Part shown: piece after piece, positions 28,945 to 38,061 of the stretch
Layout of the letters: the number at the start of each line of letters is the position of its first letter
How positions within the stretch are numbered: the first letter of the stretch is position 1
Origin: Nitrospirota bacterium
Lineage (GTDB): Bacteria; Nitrospirota; Thermodesulfovibrionia; Thermodesulfovibrionales; UBA6898
Length of the DNA: 64,000 nucleotides
Assembly (NCBI GenBank): GCA_004321925.1
Contig: SCQH01000048.1
Coordinates: forward strand, 1-64,000
Direction of reading: 5' to 3'
Notes under the pieces: model-generated
The model's input: only the letters and a program-made list of their open reading frames with translations
Databases searched by the model: none
What the model was told of the DNA's origin: nothing
Translations under genes and position numbers: made by a program

Positions 28945-29896
28945 TTTTTCTCCTGAGCATATAAAGGAAATAGGGTGAGCCGATAATGGCCGTGACAACG
29001 CCAGCAGGGAGCTCCATGGGGGGCAGGAGAGACCTGCTGATAAGGTCGGCGATGCAGAGGAGCGCTCCGCCGCCAAGGGCCGAGACCGGGATGAGGACCC
29101 TGCTGTCAGAGCCGATCATGAACCTCATGATGTGGGGGATAAGCAGACCGATGAAGCCTATCATGCCGCCAAGAGAGACGGAGGCCGCGGTCATGAGTCC
29201 GACCGAGATGAAGAGATAGAGCCTTTCCCTGGCCGGTGCAAAACCGAGGCTGTGCGCAAACTCATCCCCGAGTATCAGGGCGTTCAGCGCTTTTGCCCGT
29301 GACAGCGCGATCAGTATCCCTGAAAAGACCAGGAGCACTCCATAGGGTATGCGTGACCATTCGGAGGTCGAGAGGTCCCCGAATATCCAGAGCATGGCCC
29401 TCCGCATGCCCTCGTCCCGGGATATGCTCATCATCAGCATGAGCAGGGCCGAGAAAAGAAAGCTGAGCCCGACCCCTGCAAGCAGGAGCCTCTCGGGCCA
29501 GAGCCCGCCGCGCCTCCAGCCCAGTATGCCGACCAGGCCTCCGGTGACCAGGGCCCCGGCAAAGGCCAGGGCCGGGATGGTAAAGGCGCCGAGAAAGGTC
29601 AGGCCTGTAATGATGCCGAGGGCCGCAAAGAGCGAGGCGCCGCTTGAGATGCCGAGGATATAAGGGTCTGCAAGCGGGTTTCTGAGGATACCCTGGAGCA
29701 CGGCTCCGGACGCCCCGAGGGCCATGCCCATGAGCACGGCGACAAAGACCCGCGGGGACCTGATCGCGATCAGGATCTCCCGGGTCGTTGCATCCATCCG
29801 CAGGGGGTTTATCATGACCGGGCCGGCCAGATGAGATGCGGCGACGATCAGGGCAAAGACCATAATGACCAGCACCAGTCTGATTTTAATTGTCAT
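28928..29896 (-). CDS. btuC: cobalamin ABC transporter permease
   Basis: A 322-residue FecCD-family permease with about ten membrane helices. RSPRVFVAVLMGMALGASGAVLQGILRNPLADPYILGISSGASL is the family signature, GEEFAHSLG appears here as GDEFAHSLG, and GMIGFIGLLIPHIMRFMIG precedes the final helices. Its start lies three bases after the btuF stop. Within the family, corrinoid versus siderophore specificity rests on context, here a cobalamin riboswitch. Confidence 0.94.
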   Translation of the reverse strand: MTIKIRLVLVIMVFALIVAASHLAGPVMINPLRMDATTREILIAIRSPRVFVAVLMGMALGASGAVLQGILRNPLADPYILGISSGASLFAALGIITGLTFLGAFTIPALAFAGALVTGGLVGILGWRRGGLWPERLLLAGVGLSFLFSALLMLMMSISRDEGMRRAMLWIFGDLSTSEWSRIPYGVLLVFSGILIALSRAKALNALILGDEFAHSLGFAPARERLYLFISVGLMTAASVSLGGMIGFIGLLIPHIMRFMIGSDSRVLIPVSALGGGALLCIADLISRSLLPPMELPAGVVTAIIGSPYFLYMLRRKNVLTM

Positions 29897-29899
29897 CTT

Positions 29900-30754
29900 C
29901 TATTTCTCCAGCAGTCCCGAGATCTCGTCAATGCCATGTATCGTCCTCGGGCCAAGGCGGTAGAGGTCGTCGCTGACATAAAAGACCTTTCTGTCCCTTA
30001 CCGCAGGCAGGATCTTAAGCCTTCTGAAAAGCCCCTCTGATACCTTCTCGACATTTCCCATCCCTTTGCCCACGATGATCAGGTCGGGCGAAGTCCTGAG
30101 GATATCCTCTATGGAATACTTCGGGTAGGCCGCAGAAGCGCGGCCGGCGATATTCTCCGCCCCGAGCAGCCTGAGCGCATCGTCGATGACCGTTCCCGGT
30201 CCTGCTGCGATCAGCGGCTCGGGCCAAACGATGAAAAGAACTTTTTTCATCGGGCTTGCCGGTTTTTTGTTGCGGTATTTTTTCAGGGTCAGTTCGATAT
30301 CCGCTGCAAGCCTGTCTGCCTTTGCACTGACGGCAAGGGCAGCCCCGAGGTCCCTGATGCCCTGAGGAAGGTCCTGGATGCGGCGCGACCTGACAACATA
30401 CGTCCTGATATTGAAGGCCTCGAGTCTTTCCTTGAATTCCTTCGGGTTGCCGTCAGTGGTCAGGATGACCAGGTCAGGTTTCAGCGAGACGACGGCTTCG
30501 AGGGAGGGATTGGACATGCCGCCGATCTTTCTCTTCTTCTTCGCCGCCGCCGGATAATCGCAGAAATCGGTCACCCCGATAAGGTTTTCCTCCAGCCCGA
30601 GGGCAAAGAGGATCTCGGTGACATTCGGGGCGAGGGAGATGATCCGCTTCGGGGTCCCTCCCCACGACGTCGAAGGGACTGCTGACAGACAGAGCGCTGC
30701 GATGAGGACCAGCACTGCCTGCCTGATCGGGCTTATCACGGGTATTATTTTCAT
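29900..30754 (-). CDS. btuF: cobalamin-binding periplasmic protein
   Basis: A 284-residue class III substrate-binding protein with a signal peptide (about 10-33). KRIISLAPNVTEILFALGLE, LIGVTDFCDYPAAAK, IGGMSNPSLEAVVSLKPDLVI and later DDALRLLGAENIAG are typical of BtuF. It is the first gene after the riboswitch terminator. The ATG at 30754 lies only two or three bases after the AAAGGAG site, an unusually tight spacing. An in-frame GTG at 30808 falls in the terminator hairpin and is rejected. Confidence 0.92.
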   Translation of the reverse strand: MKIIPVISPIRQAVLVLIAALCLSAVPSTSWGGTPKRIISLAPNVTEILFALGLEENLIGVTDFCDYPAAAKKKRKIGGMSNPSLEAVVSLKPDLVILTTDGNPKEFKERLEAFNIRTYVVRSRRIQDLPQGIRDLGAALAVSAKADRLAADIELTLKKYRNKKPASPMKKVLFIVWPEPLIAAGPGTVIDDALRLLGAENIAGRASAAYPKYSIEDILRTSPDLIIVGKGMGNVEKVSEGLFRRLKILPAVRDRKVFYVSDDLYRLGPRTIHGIDEISGLLEK

Positions 30755-30764
30755 GGCTCCTTTC

Positions 30765-30803
30765 AAAAAAAAATCCTCAGGACCAGTACACGGTCCTGAG
30801 GAT
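30765..30803 (-). terminator. riboswitch expression-platform terminator before btuF
   Basis: A perfect 12-bp stem (30803-30792 with 30784-30773) with a 7-base loop is followed on the minus strand by an eight- or nine-base T run, ending about ten bases before the btuF ATG. This is a textbook intrinsic terminator placed to cut transcription before the btu operon when cobalamin is bound upstream. Confidence 0.93.
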
Positions 30804-30904
30804 TGCACCCTGTTTCACTTCATCCTCGCCTTCCTCCGCGGAAAGACATATGCGTCAGCTGCCGGAAAACGAAAAGAGCAGGAAGCTGACTTATGGCTTC
30901 ATCA

Positions 30905-31083
30905 CAGGCAGGTCTTCTGGCTTTCCCGACCTTTGCCTGCCTTCCCAGCCGCCTGCGGCGGACAGTGGCATATTACCGGCAAAGGTTCTTATTCTCATGC
31001 AATGAGAATCGGGATTACAGCGGCGGGACCGCTCCTGATTTAAACAGGATTCCCTTATTAAGTCTGTAACACCTGTAACCAAA
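30905..31083 (-). promoter_or_regulatory. cobalamin (B12) riboswitch aptamer
   Basis: Minus-strand landmarks of the cobalamin aptamer appear in order: AATAAGGGAA near 31059-31050, the conserved core GCGGTCCCGCCGCTGTAA (31032-31015), and the B12-box AAGCCAGAAGACCTGCC (30923-30907). Stems between them pair (for example ATTCTCATTGCATGAGAAT). The intrinsic terminator 100 bases further on acts as the output, so high cobalamin should switch off btuF and the genes behind it. Confidence 0.95.
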
Positions 31084-31203
31084 TGTAGTTTGTCCGAAGA
31101 GGCTAGGAAAAATCAACAGGGAAATGCAGGTCCGGACCTCCCCGCCCGTTATTGCTGAAAAAACGTATTTTGGTTATTATAAAAAAGGAGGCGATAACCG
31201 GAT

Positions 31204-33141
31204 ATGAAATTCAGAAAGGGCCTTCCCTTCATACTTTCCCTCATCGGTGTCCTGATCTTCTGCACGTTACCTGCCTCAGCCGATCAGCCTGACGGCAGGG
31301 GCATGTTCAGAAAGGGCAGGCTTGAACTCGGTGCAGGCCGCTATACTGAGGCCGTGCAGAGCCTTCAGGCGGCCCGAAAGGACTTCCCGCTGCTTGGCGA
31401 CTATGCTGCGCTCTACCTGGCAGACGCCTACCACGGCCTGGCTGAGCATGGCAAGGCGCTGGAAGCCCTCAGGTCCCTTATTGCCGGCTACCCTGAATCT
31501 CCCCTCATGAAAAAGGCCCGTTCAGCCGAGATCCGCGAGGCCAGGGAATTTACCGGACCGGACTTCCGTGCCCTGCAGGAGGCCTTTGTCAGGGACTATC
31601 CTGACGATGAAGAGATGAATATGCTCTATGCTCTTTATCTGAAGCAGAGCGGAGACCTCCCTGCTGCGCAGGCTGTTTTCAGGGGCATATACACAAGGGC
31701 CGGCGCCTTTTCGAGCGCGGCCGCTGCCGAACTCGGCACGAAAGATATCAAGGTCAGCGATCTCATCGAACGTGCAGCCGGTCTTGCCAGGAGGTATGAT
31801 TTCAAGGATGCTGAGAAAGAGCTCCGCAAGGCCCTCCAGATGGATGACGGCAGGAAAAAGGACGAGATCCTGAAGAACCTCGGCCACGCCCTTTTCAGGC
31901 AGAAGGAGTATAAAGAGGCCGCAGCCGTCTATGGCAGGATCAATGACCTCTACTCCAAATCCCGCTCCTTATACCGCGCAGGCGACAAACAGGGCTTTGA
32001 CCAGGCGCTGACAACACTTCTTGAGCGCAACGACAGGCGGGCAGGGTCGCTGCTTATTGCCGCTGCCGGGGATAAAAGGCGGGCAGGGGAATACGGTTTG
32101 GCGATCAAGCTCTATACTGATGTCCTCGAAAAGTTCCCTTCCGACGAAGAGGATGCCCTCTGGGGAATAGGCTGGACCTCATATCTCTCAGGAGAATACA
32201 AAAAAGCCTCTGAGACCTTCGCTCGGCTGAACACAAAATACAGTGACCACAAATACCTTTACTGGCAGGCACGAAGCACAGAGGCGGCGGGGGAAGATTC
32301 CCAGGGGCTTTATAACGCACTGGCCAGGACCGAGAATAATTTCTATGCCTTTTTGGCCCAGACAAAGAGCAGGGGCAGGAGCATGGTCCCTGCTTCATAT
32401 AAGGAAACGGAAGCAGCTCCTGCAGTACGACAGCCCTGGATGGATCGGATCGAGGCGCTGCTGGAGCTTGAGATGACCCGGGAAGCGGTCAATGAACTGA
32501 GCTGCGCCACGAAAAAGGTCGAAAGTCAGTCCGAGCTTCTTTACATAATAAACAGGCTCTACGACCAGGGAGAGTTCAAGAAGGCTGTCAGCCTGGCAAC
32601 GAAGATGCCTTACTCAGACAAGACGCACCGGCTCTGGTACCCCCTTGCATTTTGGGACCAGGTGCAGTCTATCACGAGGAAGTTCGAGGTCGATCCGATG
32701 GTCGCGCTCTCGGTCATGAGAGAAGAGAGCCGCTTCGATGCGGAGGCACGGTCTGTTGCCGGAGCCCGGGGGCTCATGCAGGTGATGCCCGCGACCGCTT
32801 ACCGCCTGGACAGGTCGCTGAAGCTCGGGATCCTGAAAGATGCACAGGTCAATGATGTCAGGACGAATATAAGCCTCGGGGTCTTCTATCTCAAATCCCT
32901 CTCCTCTGAATTCCGGTCGCTGGCCCATGCGCTGGCAGCATACAACGCAGGGGAGGCCGCGGTCAGGAGATGGGAGCAGGAAGGAAGGTACAAAAACATC
33001 GATGAGTTCATCGAGGACATCCCCTACCCGGAGACGAGGAATTACGTCAAGAAGGTCCTGACCTCATACTTTCAGTACCGGAAGTCTTCTCCCGCCGGCC
33101 AGAAGGACCCGGTCGGCAACCTATTAACGGGCAGGCTCTGA
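31204..33141 (+). CDS. slt: lytic murein transglycosylase (Slt70-like)
   Basis: A 645-residue secreted protein with a signal peptide (about 1-27). A long superhelical region of degenerate TPR-like repeats (about 40-460) is followed by a lysozyme-like SLT domain from about 490. ALSVMREESRFDAEARS carries the catalytic Glu (residue 508), followed by GARGLMQVMPATA, NISLGVFYL and HALAAYNAGEAAVRRW. It cleaves glycan strands with anhydro-muramic ends. The size and ring-plus-catalytic layout match Slt70. Divergent from the btu riboswitch; AAGGAGG precedes the ATG by 12 bases. Confidence 0.93.
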   Translation: MKFRKGLPFILSLIGVLIFCTLPASADQPDGRGMFRKGRLELGAGRYTEAVQSLQAARKDFPLLGDYAALYLADAYHGLAEHGKALEALRSLIAGYPESPLMKKARSAEIREAREFTGPDFRALQEAFVRDYPDDEEMNMLYALYLKQSGDLPAAQAVFRGIYTRAGAFSSAAAAELGTKDIKVSDLIERAAGLARRYDFKDAEKELRKALQMDDGRKKDEILKNLGHALFRQKEYKEAAAVYGRINDLYSKSRSLYRAGDKQGFDQALTTLLERNDRRAGSLLIAAAGDKRRAGEYGLAIKLYTDVLEKFPSDEEDALWGIGWTSYLSGEYKKASETFARLNTKYSDHKYLYWQARSTEAAGEDSQGLYNALARTENNFYAFLAQTKSRGRSMVPASYKETEAAPAVRQPWMDRIEALLELEMTREAVNELSCATKKVESQSELLYIINRLYDQGEFKKAVSLATKMPYSDKTHRLWYPLAFWDQVQSITRKFEVDPMVALSVMREESRFDAEARSVAGARGLMQVMPATAYRLDRSLKLGILKDAQVNDVRTNISLGVFYLKSLSSEFRSLAHALAAYNAGEAAVRRWEQEGRYKNIDEFIEDIPYPETRNYVKKVLTSYFQYRKSSPAGQKDPVGNLLTGRL

Positions 33142-33227
33142 CAGGCAGGGGCGGTCAGCCCTTCAAAAAAGAGAGCAATATCCTGTATCCTACTTTATAT
33201 CATTAAAGCATAAAACGGAGGCATGGC

Positions 33228-34484
33228 ATGGACATAAAGGCATATGTTGCAGCAAAGGCAGAAGAGGCCCGGGCGGGTGCGCGGTCCCTCGCGAAGGCCT
33301 CATCCCGGCAGAAGAACGAGGCCCTCATCAAGATGGCATCTGCCCTGAAGAAACAGGCGAAGGACCTGATAAAGGAAAATGCCAAAGACATCGCCTTTGC
33401 CCGTAAAAAGGGGCTCTCAAAGGCCATGATAGACCGCCTGACACTGAACGACAAGCGCATTACTGAAATGTCACAGGGCCTGACAGAGGTCGCCGGCCTG
33501 CCTGATCCGGTCGGGGAGATCCTCACCATGCGGCAGAGGCCAAACGGGATGACCGTCGGCAAGATGCGCGTCCCGATCGGCGTCATCGGGATCATCTATG
33601 AATCGCGGCCGAATGTGACTGCCGATGCGACCAGCCTCTGCCTGAAGGCAGGGAATGCGGTCATCCTGCGGGGCGGCTCCGAGGCCCTGCATTCAAACAA
33701 GGCGATCGTCAGGATATTGCGGGGCGTTGCAAAGGCTGAAGGCCTCCATGAAGGGGCGATCACCTTTATCGACACCCCGGACAGGGAGGCGGTCATGGAG
33801 ATGCTGAAGCTTGAGGGCATCATCGACCTGATCATCCCGCGGGGCGGCGAGGGCCTGATCCGCGCGGTCACTGAAAATTCACGCATCCCGGTGCTGAAGC
33901 ATTACAAGGGGGTCTGCCATGTCTTTGTGGACCGGGACGCTGACCTGAAGATGGCGGAAGATATATGTTTCAATGCGAAAGTGCAGCGGCCGGGCACCTG
34001 CAATGCCATGGAGACGATGCTGGTCGACAAGAAGATCGCCAGGGCCTTTCTGCCGGCCATGTCCGCACGCTTCACGAAGGCCGGTGTGAAGATGAAGGGC
34101 TGCCCCGAGACGCGGAAGCTCGTGCCTGCGGCAGCGGCCGCACAGGAGGATGACTTTCATAATGAATACCTTGACCTTATGGTCAACATAAAGGTCGTCA
34201 GGGACATCGATGAGGCCATGGACCATATTGCCCGGTACAGTTCGGCCCATTCCGATACGATCGTGACCAGGGATTACGCAAAGGGCATGCGCTTCATCCG
34301 GGAGGTCGATTCCTCGGCGGTACTCATCAACGCCTCGACCCGCCTCAATGACGGCTACCAGTTCGGCCTTGGCGCCGAGATCGGGATCTCAACCGATAAG
34401 ATACATGCCCGCGGCCCGATGGGTCTTGAAGAACTGACCTGCACCAAGTTCATCGTCTTTGGCAGCGGCCAGTTAAGGGAATAG
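33228..34484 (+). CDS. proA: glutamate-5-semialdehyde dehydrogenase
   Basis: A 418-residue enzyme reducing glutamyl 5-phosphate to the semialdehyde for proline. Hallmarks: MRVPIGVIGIIYESRPNVTADA, LRGGSEALHSN, IIPRGGEGLIRAVTENSRIPVLKHYKGVCHV, and KVQRPGTCNAMET with the catalytic Cys. The C-terminal ARGPMGLEELTCTKF block is complete. A GGAGGCATGGC site precedes the ATG. proB is not adjacent. nadD follows after eight bases, an order seen in many bacteria. Confidence 0.97.
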   Translation: MDIKAYVAAKAEEARAGARSLAKASSRQKNEALIKMASALKKQAKDLIKENAKDIAFARKKGLSKAMIDRLTLNDKRITEMSQGLTEVAGLPDPVGEILTMRQRPNGMTVGKMRVPIGVIGIIYESRPNVTADATSLCLKAGNAVILRGGSEALHSNKAIVRILRGVAKAEGLHEGAITFIDTPDREAVMEMLKLEGIIDLIIPRGGEGLIRAVTENSRIPVLKHYKGVCHVFVDRDADLKMAEDICFNAKVQRPGTCNAMETMLVDKKIARAFLPAMSARFTKAGVKMKGCPETRKLVPAAAAAQEDDFHNEYLDLMVNIKVVRDIDEAMDHIARYSSAHSDTIVTRDYAKGMRFIREVDSSAVLINASTRLNDGYQFGLGAEIGISTDKIHARGPMGLEELTCTKFIVFGSGQLRE

Positions 34485-34492
34485 ATACCGCA

Positions 34493-35164
34493 TTGAAGAT
34501 CGGCATATTCGGCGGCACGTTCAACCCGGTTCATTTCGGACACCTGCGGGCTGCGGAAGAGGCGCGGGAAAAACTCTCCCTGGACAAGGTGCTCTTCATC
34601 CCCTCCGGGAACCCGCCGCTGAAGACCGCAGACCTTGCCGAGGCGCGTCACCGCCTCAGGATGACGCAGCTGGCTGTCCAGGGGAACCGGGCCTTTGAGG
34701 TCCTTGACATGGAATGCATCCGGCCGGAGAGGTCCTATACGGTCGACACCCTGATGAGCCTGCAGCAGATCTATGCCGGGGACGAGCTTTACTTCATGCT
34801 CGGCATCGATGCCTTCCTCGACATCCCCAACTGGTGGATGCCGGACAGGCTGGTCTCTCTCGCCAACTTCATCCTTTTTTCGCGTCCGGGGCAGCGCTTC
34901 ACGGACCTCGCCTCCTCTCCGTATCTCCCGGTTGAGGCAGAGGCCCTGAGCGGTCTGGAGCGGATCGGGGCAGGCCCTTTCACCGCCAGGCTGAAGACAG
35001 GCAAAGAGGTGGTCATGCTTCAGGTGACCGCCCTTAATATCTCCTCGACCGACATACGGAGACGCGTAAAGTCAGGGGCCAGCATAAAATATCTGTTGCC
35101 AGAGCAGGTCGAATCATTTATAATTTCTAACAGTCTCTATACTGATGATAAAAAGAACAACTGA
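34493..35164 (+). CDS. nadD: nicotinate-mononucleotide adenylyltransferase
   Basis: A 223-residue enzyme converting nicotinate mononucleotide to deamido-NAD. GIFGGTFNPVHFGHL gives the HxGH site near residue 15, MLGIDAFLDIPNWW is the mononucleotide pocket, and ISSTDIRRRVKSG is the ISxTxxR motif. Translation starts at TTG (34493), since homology begins at its second codon. With NadR at 9578 the cell has both de novo and salvage adenylyltransferases. rsfS starts inside its last codons (20-bp overlap). Confidence 0.95.
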   Translation: MKIGIFGGTFNPVHFGHLRAAEEAREKLSLDKVLFIPSGNPPLKTADLAEARHRLRMTQLAVQGNRAFEVLDMECIRPERSYTVDTLMSLQQIYAGDELYFMLGIDAFLDIPNWWMPDRLVSLANFILFSRPGQRFTDLASSPYLPVEAEALSGLERIGAGPFTARLKTGKEVVMLQVTALNISSTDIRRRVKSGASIKYLLPEQVESFIISNSLYTDDKKNN

Positions 35165-35570
35165 AAGGCAGGCATCCCCGTTAACCAGCAGGGAAATTGC
35201 ACTCAAAGCGGCCAGGGCGGCCCTGGGTAAAAAGGCGGGAGACCCTCTCATCCTTGATCTTGGCGGCCTGAGCTTTGTCGCCGATTATTTCGTGATCTGC
35301 TCGGGTGACAGCACGACCCAGGTCCGGGCGATCGCCGAGGCAGCAGAAGAGGAGTTGTCACGCGCCGGCATCAGGCCTGCAGGGATCGAAGGGCTGCGGT
35401 ACTGCCACTGGGTCCTGCTCGATTTCGGTGATGTGATCGTCCATGTCTTTGAGAAGGAGACACGGGACTATTACAACCTCGAAAAGCTCTGGATGGATGC
35501 GGCAGTGATCGAAATAGATGAAGATAAACCTGATATGGGTCGGCAGGACAAAAGAGCAGTTCATTCATGA
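35145..35570 (+). CDS. rsfS: ribosomal silencing factor
   Basis: A 141-residue Iojap/RsfS protein that binds uL14 and blocks subunit joining when nutrients are low. DPLILDLGGLSFVADYFVICSGDSTTQVRAIAEA and EGLRYCHWVLLDFGDVIVHVFEKETRDYYNLEKLW are diagnostic. nadD-rsfS-rlmH is a widespread gene order. The 3' end overlaps rlmH by 53 bp in another frame, which is longer than usual coupling overlaps. Confidence 0.96.
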   Translation: MIKRTTERQASPLTSREIALKAARAALGKKAGDPLILDLGGLSFVADYFVICSGDSTTQVRAIAEAAEEELSRAGIRPAGIEGLRYCHWVLLDFGDVIVHVFEKETRDYYNLEKLWMDAAVIEIDEDKPDMGRQDKRAVHS

Positions 35571-35958
35571 GGGCATAAAAAAATATCTCCGGCTGCTGGG
35601 TCCCTATGCCGAGATCGGCATTACCGAGATAAAAGAGGAAAAGGGCGCTGAGCCCGCTCCCATGGCTGAAAAGGAAGGGGACAGGATAATCAGGCTCCGG
35701 ATACCCTACGTGCTTATGGACGAAAAGGGCCGGCAGTTCACCTCCCCGGAGTTTGCAGACTTCGTCAGGAGCCGGGCCCCGCGGCTGAATCTGGTCCTTG
35801 GCGGGGCATACGGTGTATCCGGGAAGGTAAAGGCAGGTGCAGAGGAAATGATATCGCTGTCAAGGATGACGTTCACCCATGAGATGTCGAGGCTGTTTCT
35901 CCTCGAACAGCTCTTCAGGGCTTTTTCGATCATACATAAAAGAGGATACCACCACTAA
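35518..35958 (+). CDS. rlmH: 23S rRNA pseudouridine-1915 N3-methyltransferase
   Basis: A 146-residue SPOUT methyltransferase. The start MKINLIWVGRTKEQFI, the knot segment LNLVLGGAYGVSGKV and the C-terminal LSRMTFTHEMSRLFLLEQLFRAFSIIHKRGYHH match RlmH. The ATG lies inside the end of rsfS and is supported by homology. The protein is slightly shorter than the usual 155 because of a compact middle. The stop shares its last base with the next ATG. Confidence 0.96.
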   Translation: MKINLIWVGRTKEQFIHEGIKKYLRLLGPYAEIGITEIKEEKGAEPAPMAEKEGDRIIRLRIPYVLMDEKGRQFTSPEFADFVRSRAPRLNLVLGGAYGVSGKVKAGAEEMISLSRMTFTHEMSRLFLLEQLFRAFSIIHKRGYHH

Positions 35959-37292
35959 TGGGCAAAACGTCTGTCATTATCTTTCTCCTGTTCCTCATCG
36001 GGATCATCGTCTTCGGATTTTTCAATCCGGAGTTCGTGACCATTAAGATCCCCGGCGGCGAGAAATACGAGGTCTCGAAATTCATTCTCGTCCTCTTTTC
36101 GATATTCATTGGTGTGTTCATCACCTTTATATTCTTCGCTATCCGCGACACCAAGAAGTTCATCGACAACTGGCAGAACCAGAAGAGACAAAAACAGGTG
36201 ATCAAGGTGCAGGAGCTCTACTCAAAGGCACTCAATGCGATCCTGGCGCGCAATGACGACACGGCAAGGGAGGCGCTCGACGGCATCCTCGCAGAAGAGC
36301 CTGACCACCTCGACGCCCTGCTCAGGCTGGGTGACCTCTATGTCCTCCAGGAGGACTTCCAGAAGGCGATGACCTACTATCAGAAGGCCCGGACCGCCGC
36401 ACCGCAGGACCTCCAGACGCTCTTCTCCATCGAAGGGGTCATGGAAAAGACCGGCAGATGGTCTGAATCTCTCAAATATATCGATGATATCCTCGATATC
36501 GACGAAGATAACCTGGCCGCCCTGTTCCGCAAGAGGGTTATCCTCGAAAAACAGGGGCGGTGGGATGACATTGTCTCTCTCCAGCAGACGATCATCAAGC
36601 ATACGCATACCGAGAAAGAGAAGCAGGAGGAGCAGGACAGGCTGCTCGGCTACAAATATGAGTACGGGAGGGACAGCCTCGAGACCAACCAGCTCGAAAA
36701 AGCCAAAAAGGCGTTCAAGACCGTCCTGCGGCTCAACAAGGACTTCATCCCGGCCATCCTCGGGCTTGCCGAGGTGATGCTCCGCGAGAACGAAAGCGAA
36801 GAGGCGGTCAATCTCCTTGAGAAGGCCTACGACAGCACCTATTCAAAGATAATCCTGGCACGGCTCGAAGACCTTCTCATCAGTCTCGGCGAGCCGGGGC
36901 GGCTTATCAGCATCTATAAGGGCAGCATATCCAGAAGACCGAACGACCCGGGCACGAAGTTCTTTCTCGGCAAGCTCTTCTACCGGCTCGAGATGATCGA
37001 TGACGCCTTTGAGTCCCTGGCAGGGATGGAGGGCCTCGGCATCACCTATCCTGAACTGCACCATCTGCTCGGCAATATGTATATGCGGAGAAACCAGCCG
37101 GAGAAGGCCGCCCGCGAATACATCAAGATGATCGATATCAAGAAGTCTCTCAGGCTGCCGTATTGCTGCACCCGGTGCGGGTTCAGTTCAGAGGACTGGT
37201 CAGGGAGGTGCCCTGATTGCAGGAGCTGGGGCTCCTACGAGCTGAACCTCGACGGGACCTGTTCGGTTATGTCCTCCGCTGCACGCTCCTGA
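35958..37292 (+). CDS. LapA-LapB fusion, LPS assembly regulator
   Basis: A 444-residue protein joining two factors that are separate in E. coli. Residues 1-65 are LapA-like: two membrane helices (about 4-22 and 42-63) with FFNPEFVTIKIPGG between them. From about 70 it is LapB-like: seven or more TPR repeats (AREALDGILAEEPDHLDALL, AMTYYQKARTAAPQDLQ, AKKAFKTVLRLNKDFIPA) ending in a rubredoxin-like metal site, C404-x2-C407 and C418-x2-C421 (CTRCGF, CPDCRSW). LapB steers FtsH to degrade LpxC, so this protein probably tunes LPS synthesis. The following gene starts five bases later. Confidence 0.88.
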   Translation: MGKTSVIIFLLFLIGIIVFGFFNPEFVTIKIPGGEKYEVSKFILVLFSIFIGVFITFIFFAIRDTKKFIDNWQNQKRQKQVIKVQELYSKALNAILARNDDTAREALDGILAEEPDHLDALLRLGDLYVLQEDFQKAMTYYQKARTAAPQDLQTLFSIEGVMEKTGRWSESLKYIDDILDIDEDNLAALFRKRVILEKQGRWDDIVSLQQTIIKHTHTEKEKQEEQDRLLGYKYEYGRDSLETNQLEKAKKAFKTVLRLNKDFIPAILGLAEVMLRENESEEAVNLLEKAYDSTYSKIILARLEDLLISLGEPGRLISIYKGSISRRPNDPGTKFFLGKLFYRLEMIDDAFESLAGMEGLGITYPELHHLLGNMYMRRNQPEKAAREYIKMIDIKKSLRLPYCCTRCGFSSEDWSGRCPDCRSWGSYELNLDGTCSVMSSAARS

Positions 37293-37297
37293 AGGCC

Positions 37298-38059
37298 ATG
37301 AGCAGCGTCGACCTCAGGAAGCTGGTCTCTTTTCTGGACAAGGAACTTGCCCTTTCTGAATTTCCCGGGGATGAGAGCATCAACGGGCTGCAGGTTGAAG
37401 GCAGCAGCCGTGTCCACCGGATTGGGGTTGCGGTCGATGCCTGCGACCATGTTTTTCGGGAGGCTGCAGAAAAGCAGATCGATTTTCTCCTGGTCCACCA
37501 CGGGCTGATATGGGGAGGGATAAAGGCCCTGACCGGCATCATGAAGACGAGGGTGAAGACCCTTCTGGACGCCGGGATCTCGCTCTATGCCTGTCACCTC
37601 CCCCTCGACTGGCATCCGGTCCATGGAAATAACAGCCGGATCCTTAAGCTCCTTAAGATCAGGCAGACAGGCGAGTTCGGCGAATATCACGGCAGGAGGA
37701 TCGGCTATTGGGGCAGGACCGGGCGGGAGATGTCGTTGAAGGAATTCTCGTCGCTCGTCGACCGGACGCTGCAGACAGAGACGTTGGTGCGGGACTTCGG
37801 CAGGCCGGTCAGGAATGTCGGTGTTGTTTCGGGCGGAGGCTGGTCAGCCATCTACGAGGCAGCGCAGTACGATATCGATACCTTTCTCACCGGGGAGCCG
37901 TCGCACAGCGCTTATTCCCTTGCCGAAGAGATGAAGGTCAACCTCGTCTTTGCAGGCCACTATGCTACCGAGACGGTCGGGGTCCGGGCGGTCGGGCAGA
38001 TGCTCGGTGCACGGTATCGCCTCATGACGGAATTTATCGACCATCCGACAGGACTTTAA
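37298..38059 (+). CDS. Nif3-like dinuclear metal centre protein
   Basis: A 253-residue Nif3/YbgI family protein: INGLQVEGS, VAVDACDHVFREAAEKQIDFLLVHHGLIWGG with the metal-binding His pair, YACHLPLDWHPVHGNN, VGVVSGGGWSAI, and FLTGEPSHSAY near the end with LVFAGHYATE. The family binds two metals; some members are GTP cyclohydrolase I-like, but the activity is unsettled. The ATG at 37298 is chosen because homology starts at MSSVDLRKLV; the longer frame runs back into lapAB. Confidence 0.9.
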   Translation: MSSVDLRKLVSFLDKELALSEFPGDESINGLQVEGSSRVHRIGVAVDACDHVFREAAEKQIDFLLVHHGLIWGGIKALTGIMKTRVKTLLDAGISLYACHLPLDWHPVHGNNSRILKLLKIRQTGEFGEYHGRRIGYWGRTGREMSLKEFSSLVDRTLQTETLVRDFGRPVRNVGVVSGGGWSAIYEAAQYDIDTFLTGEPSHSAYSLAEEMKVNLVFAGHYATETVGVRAVGQMLGARYRLMTEFIDHPTGL

Positions 38060-38061
38060 TC

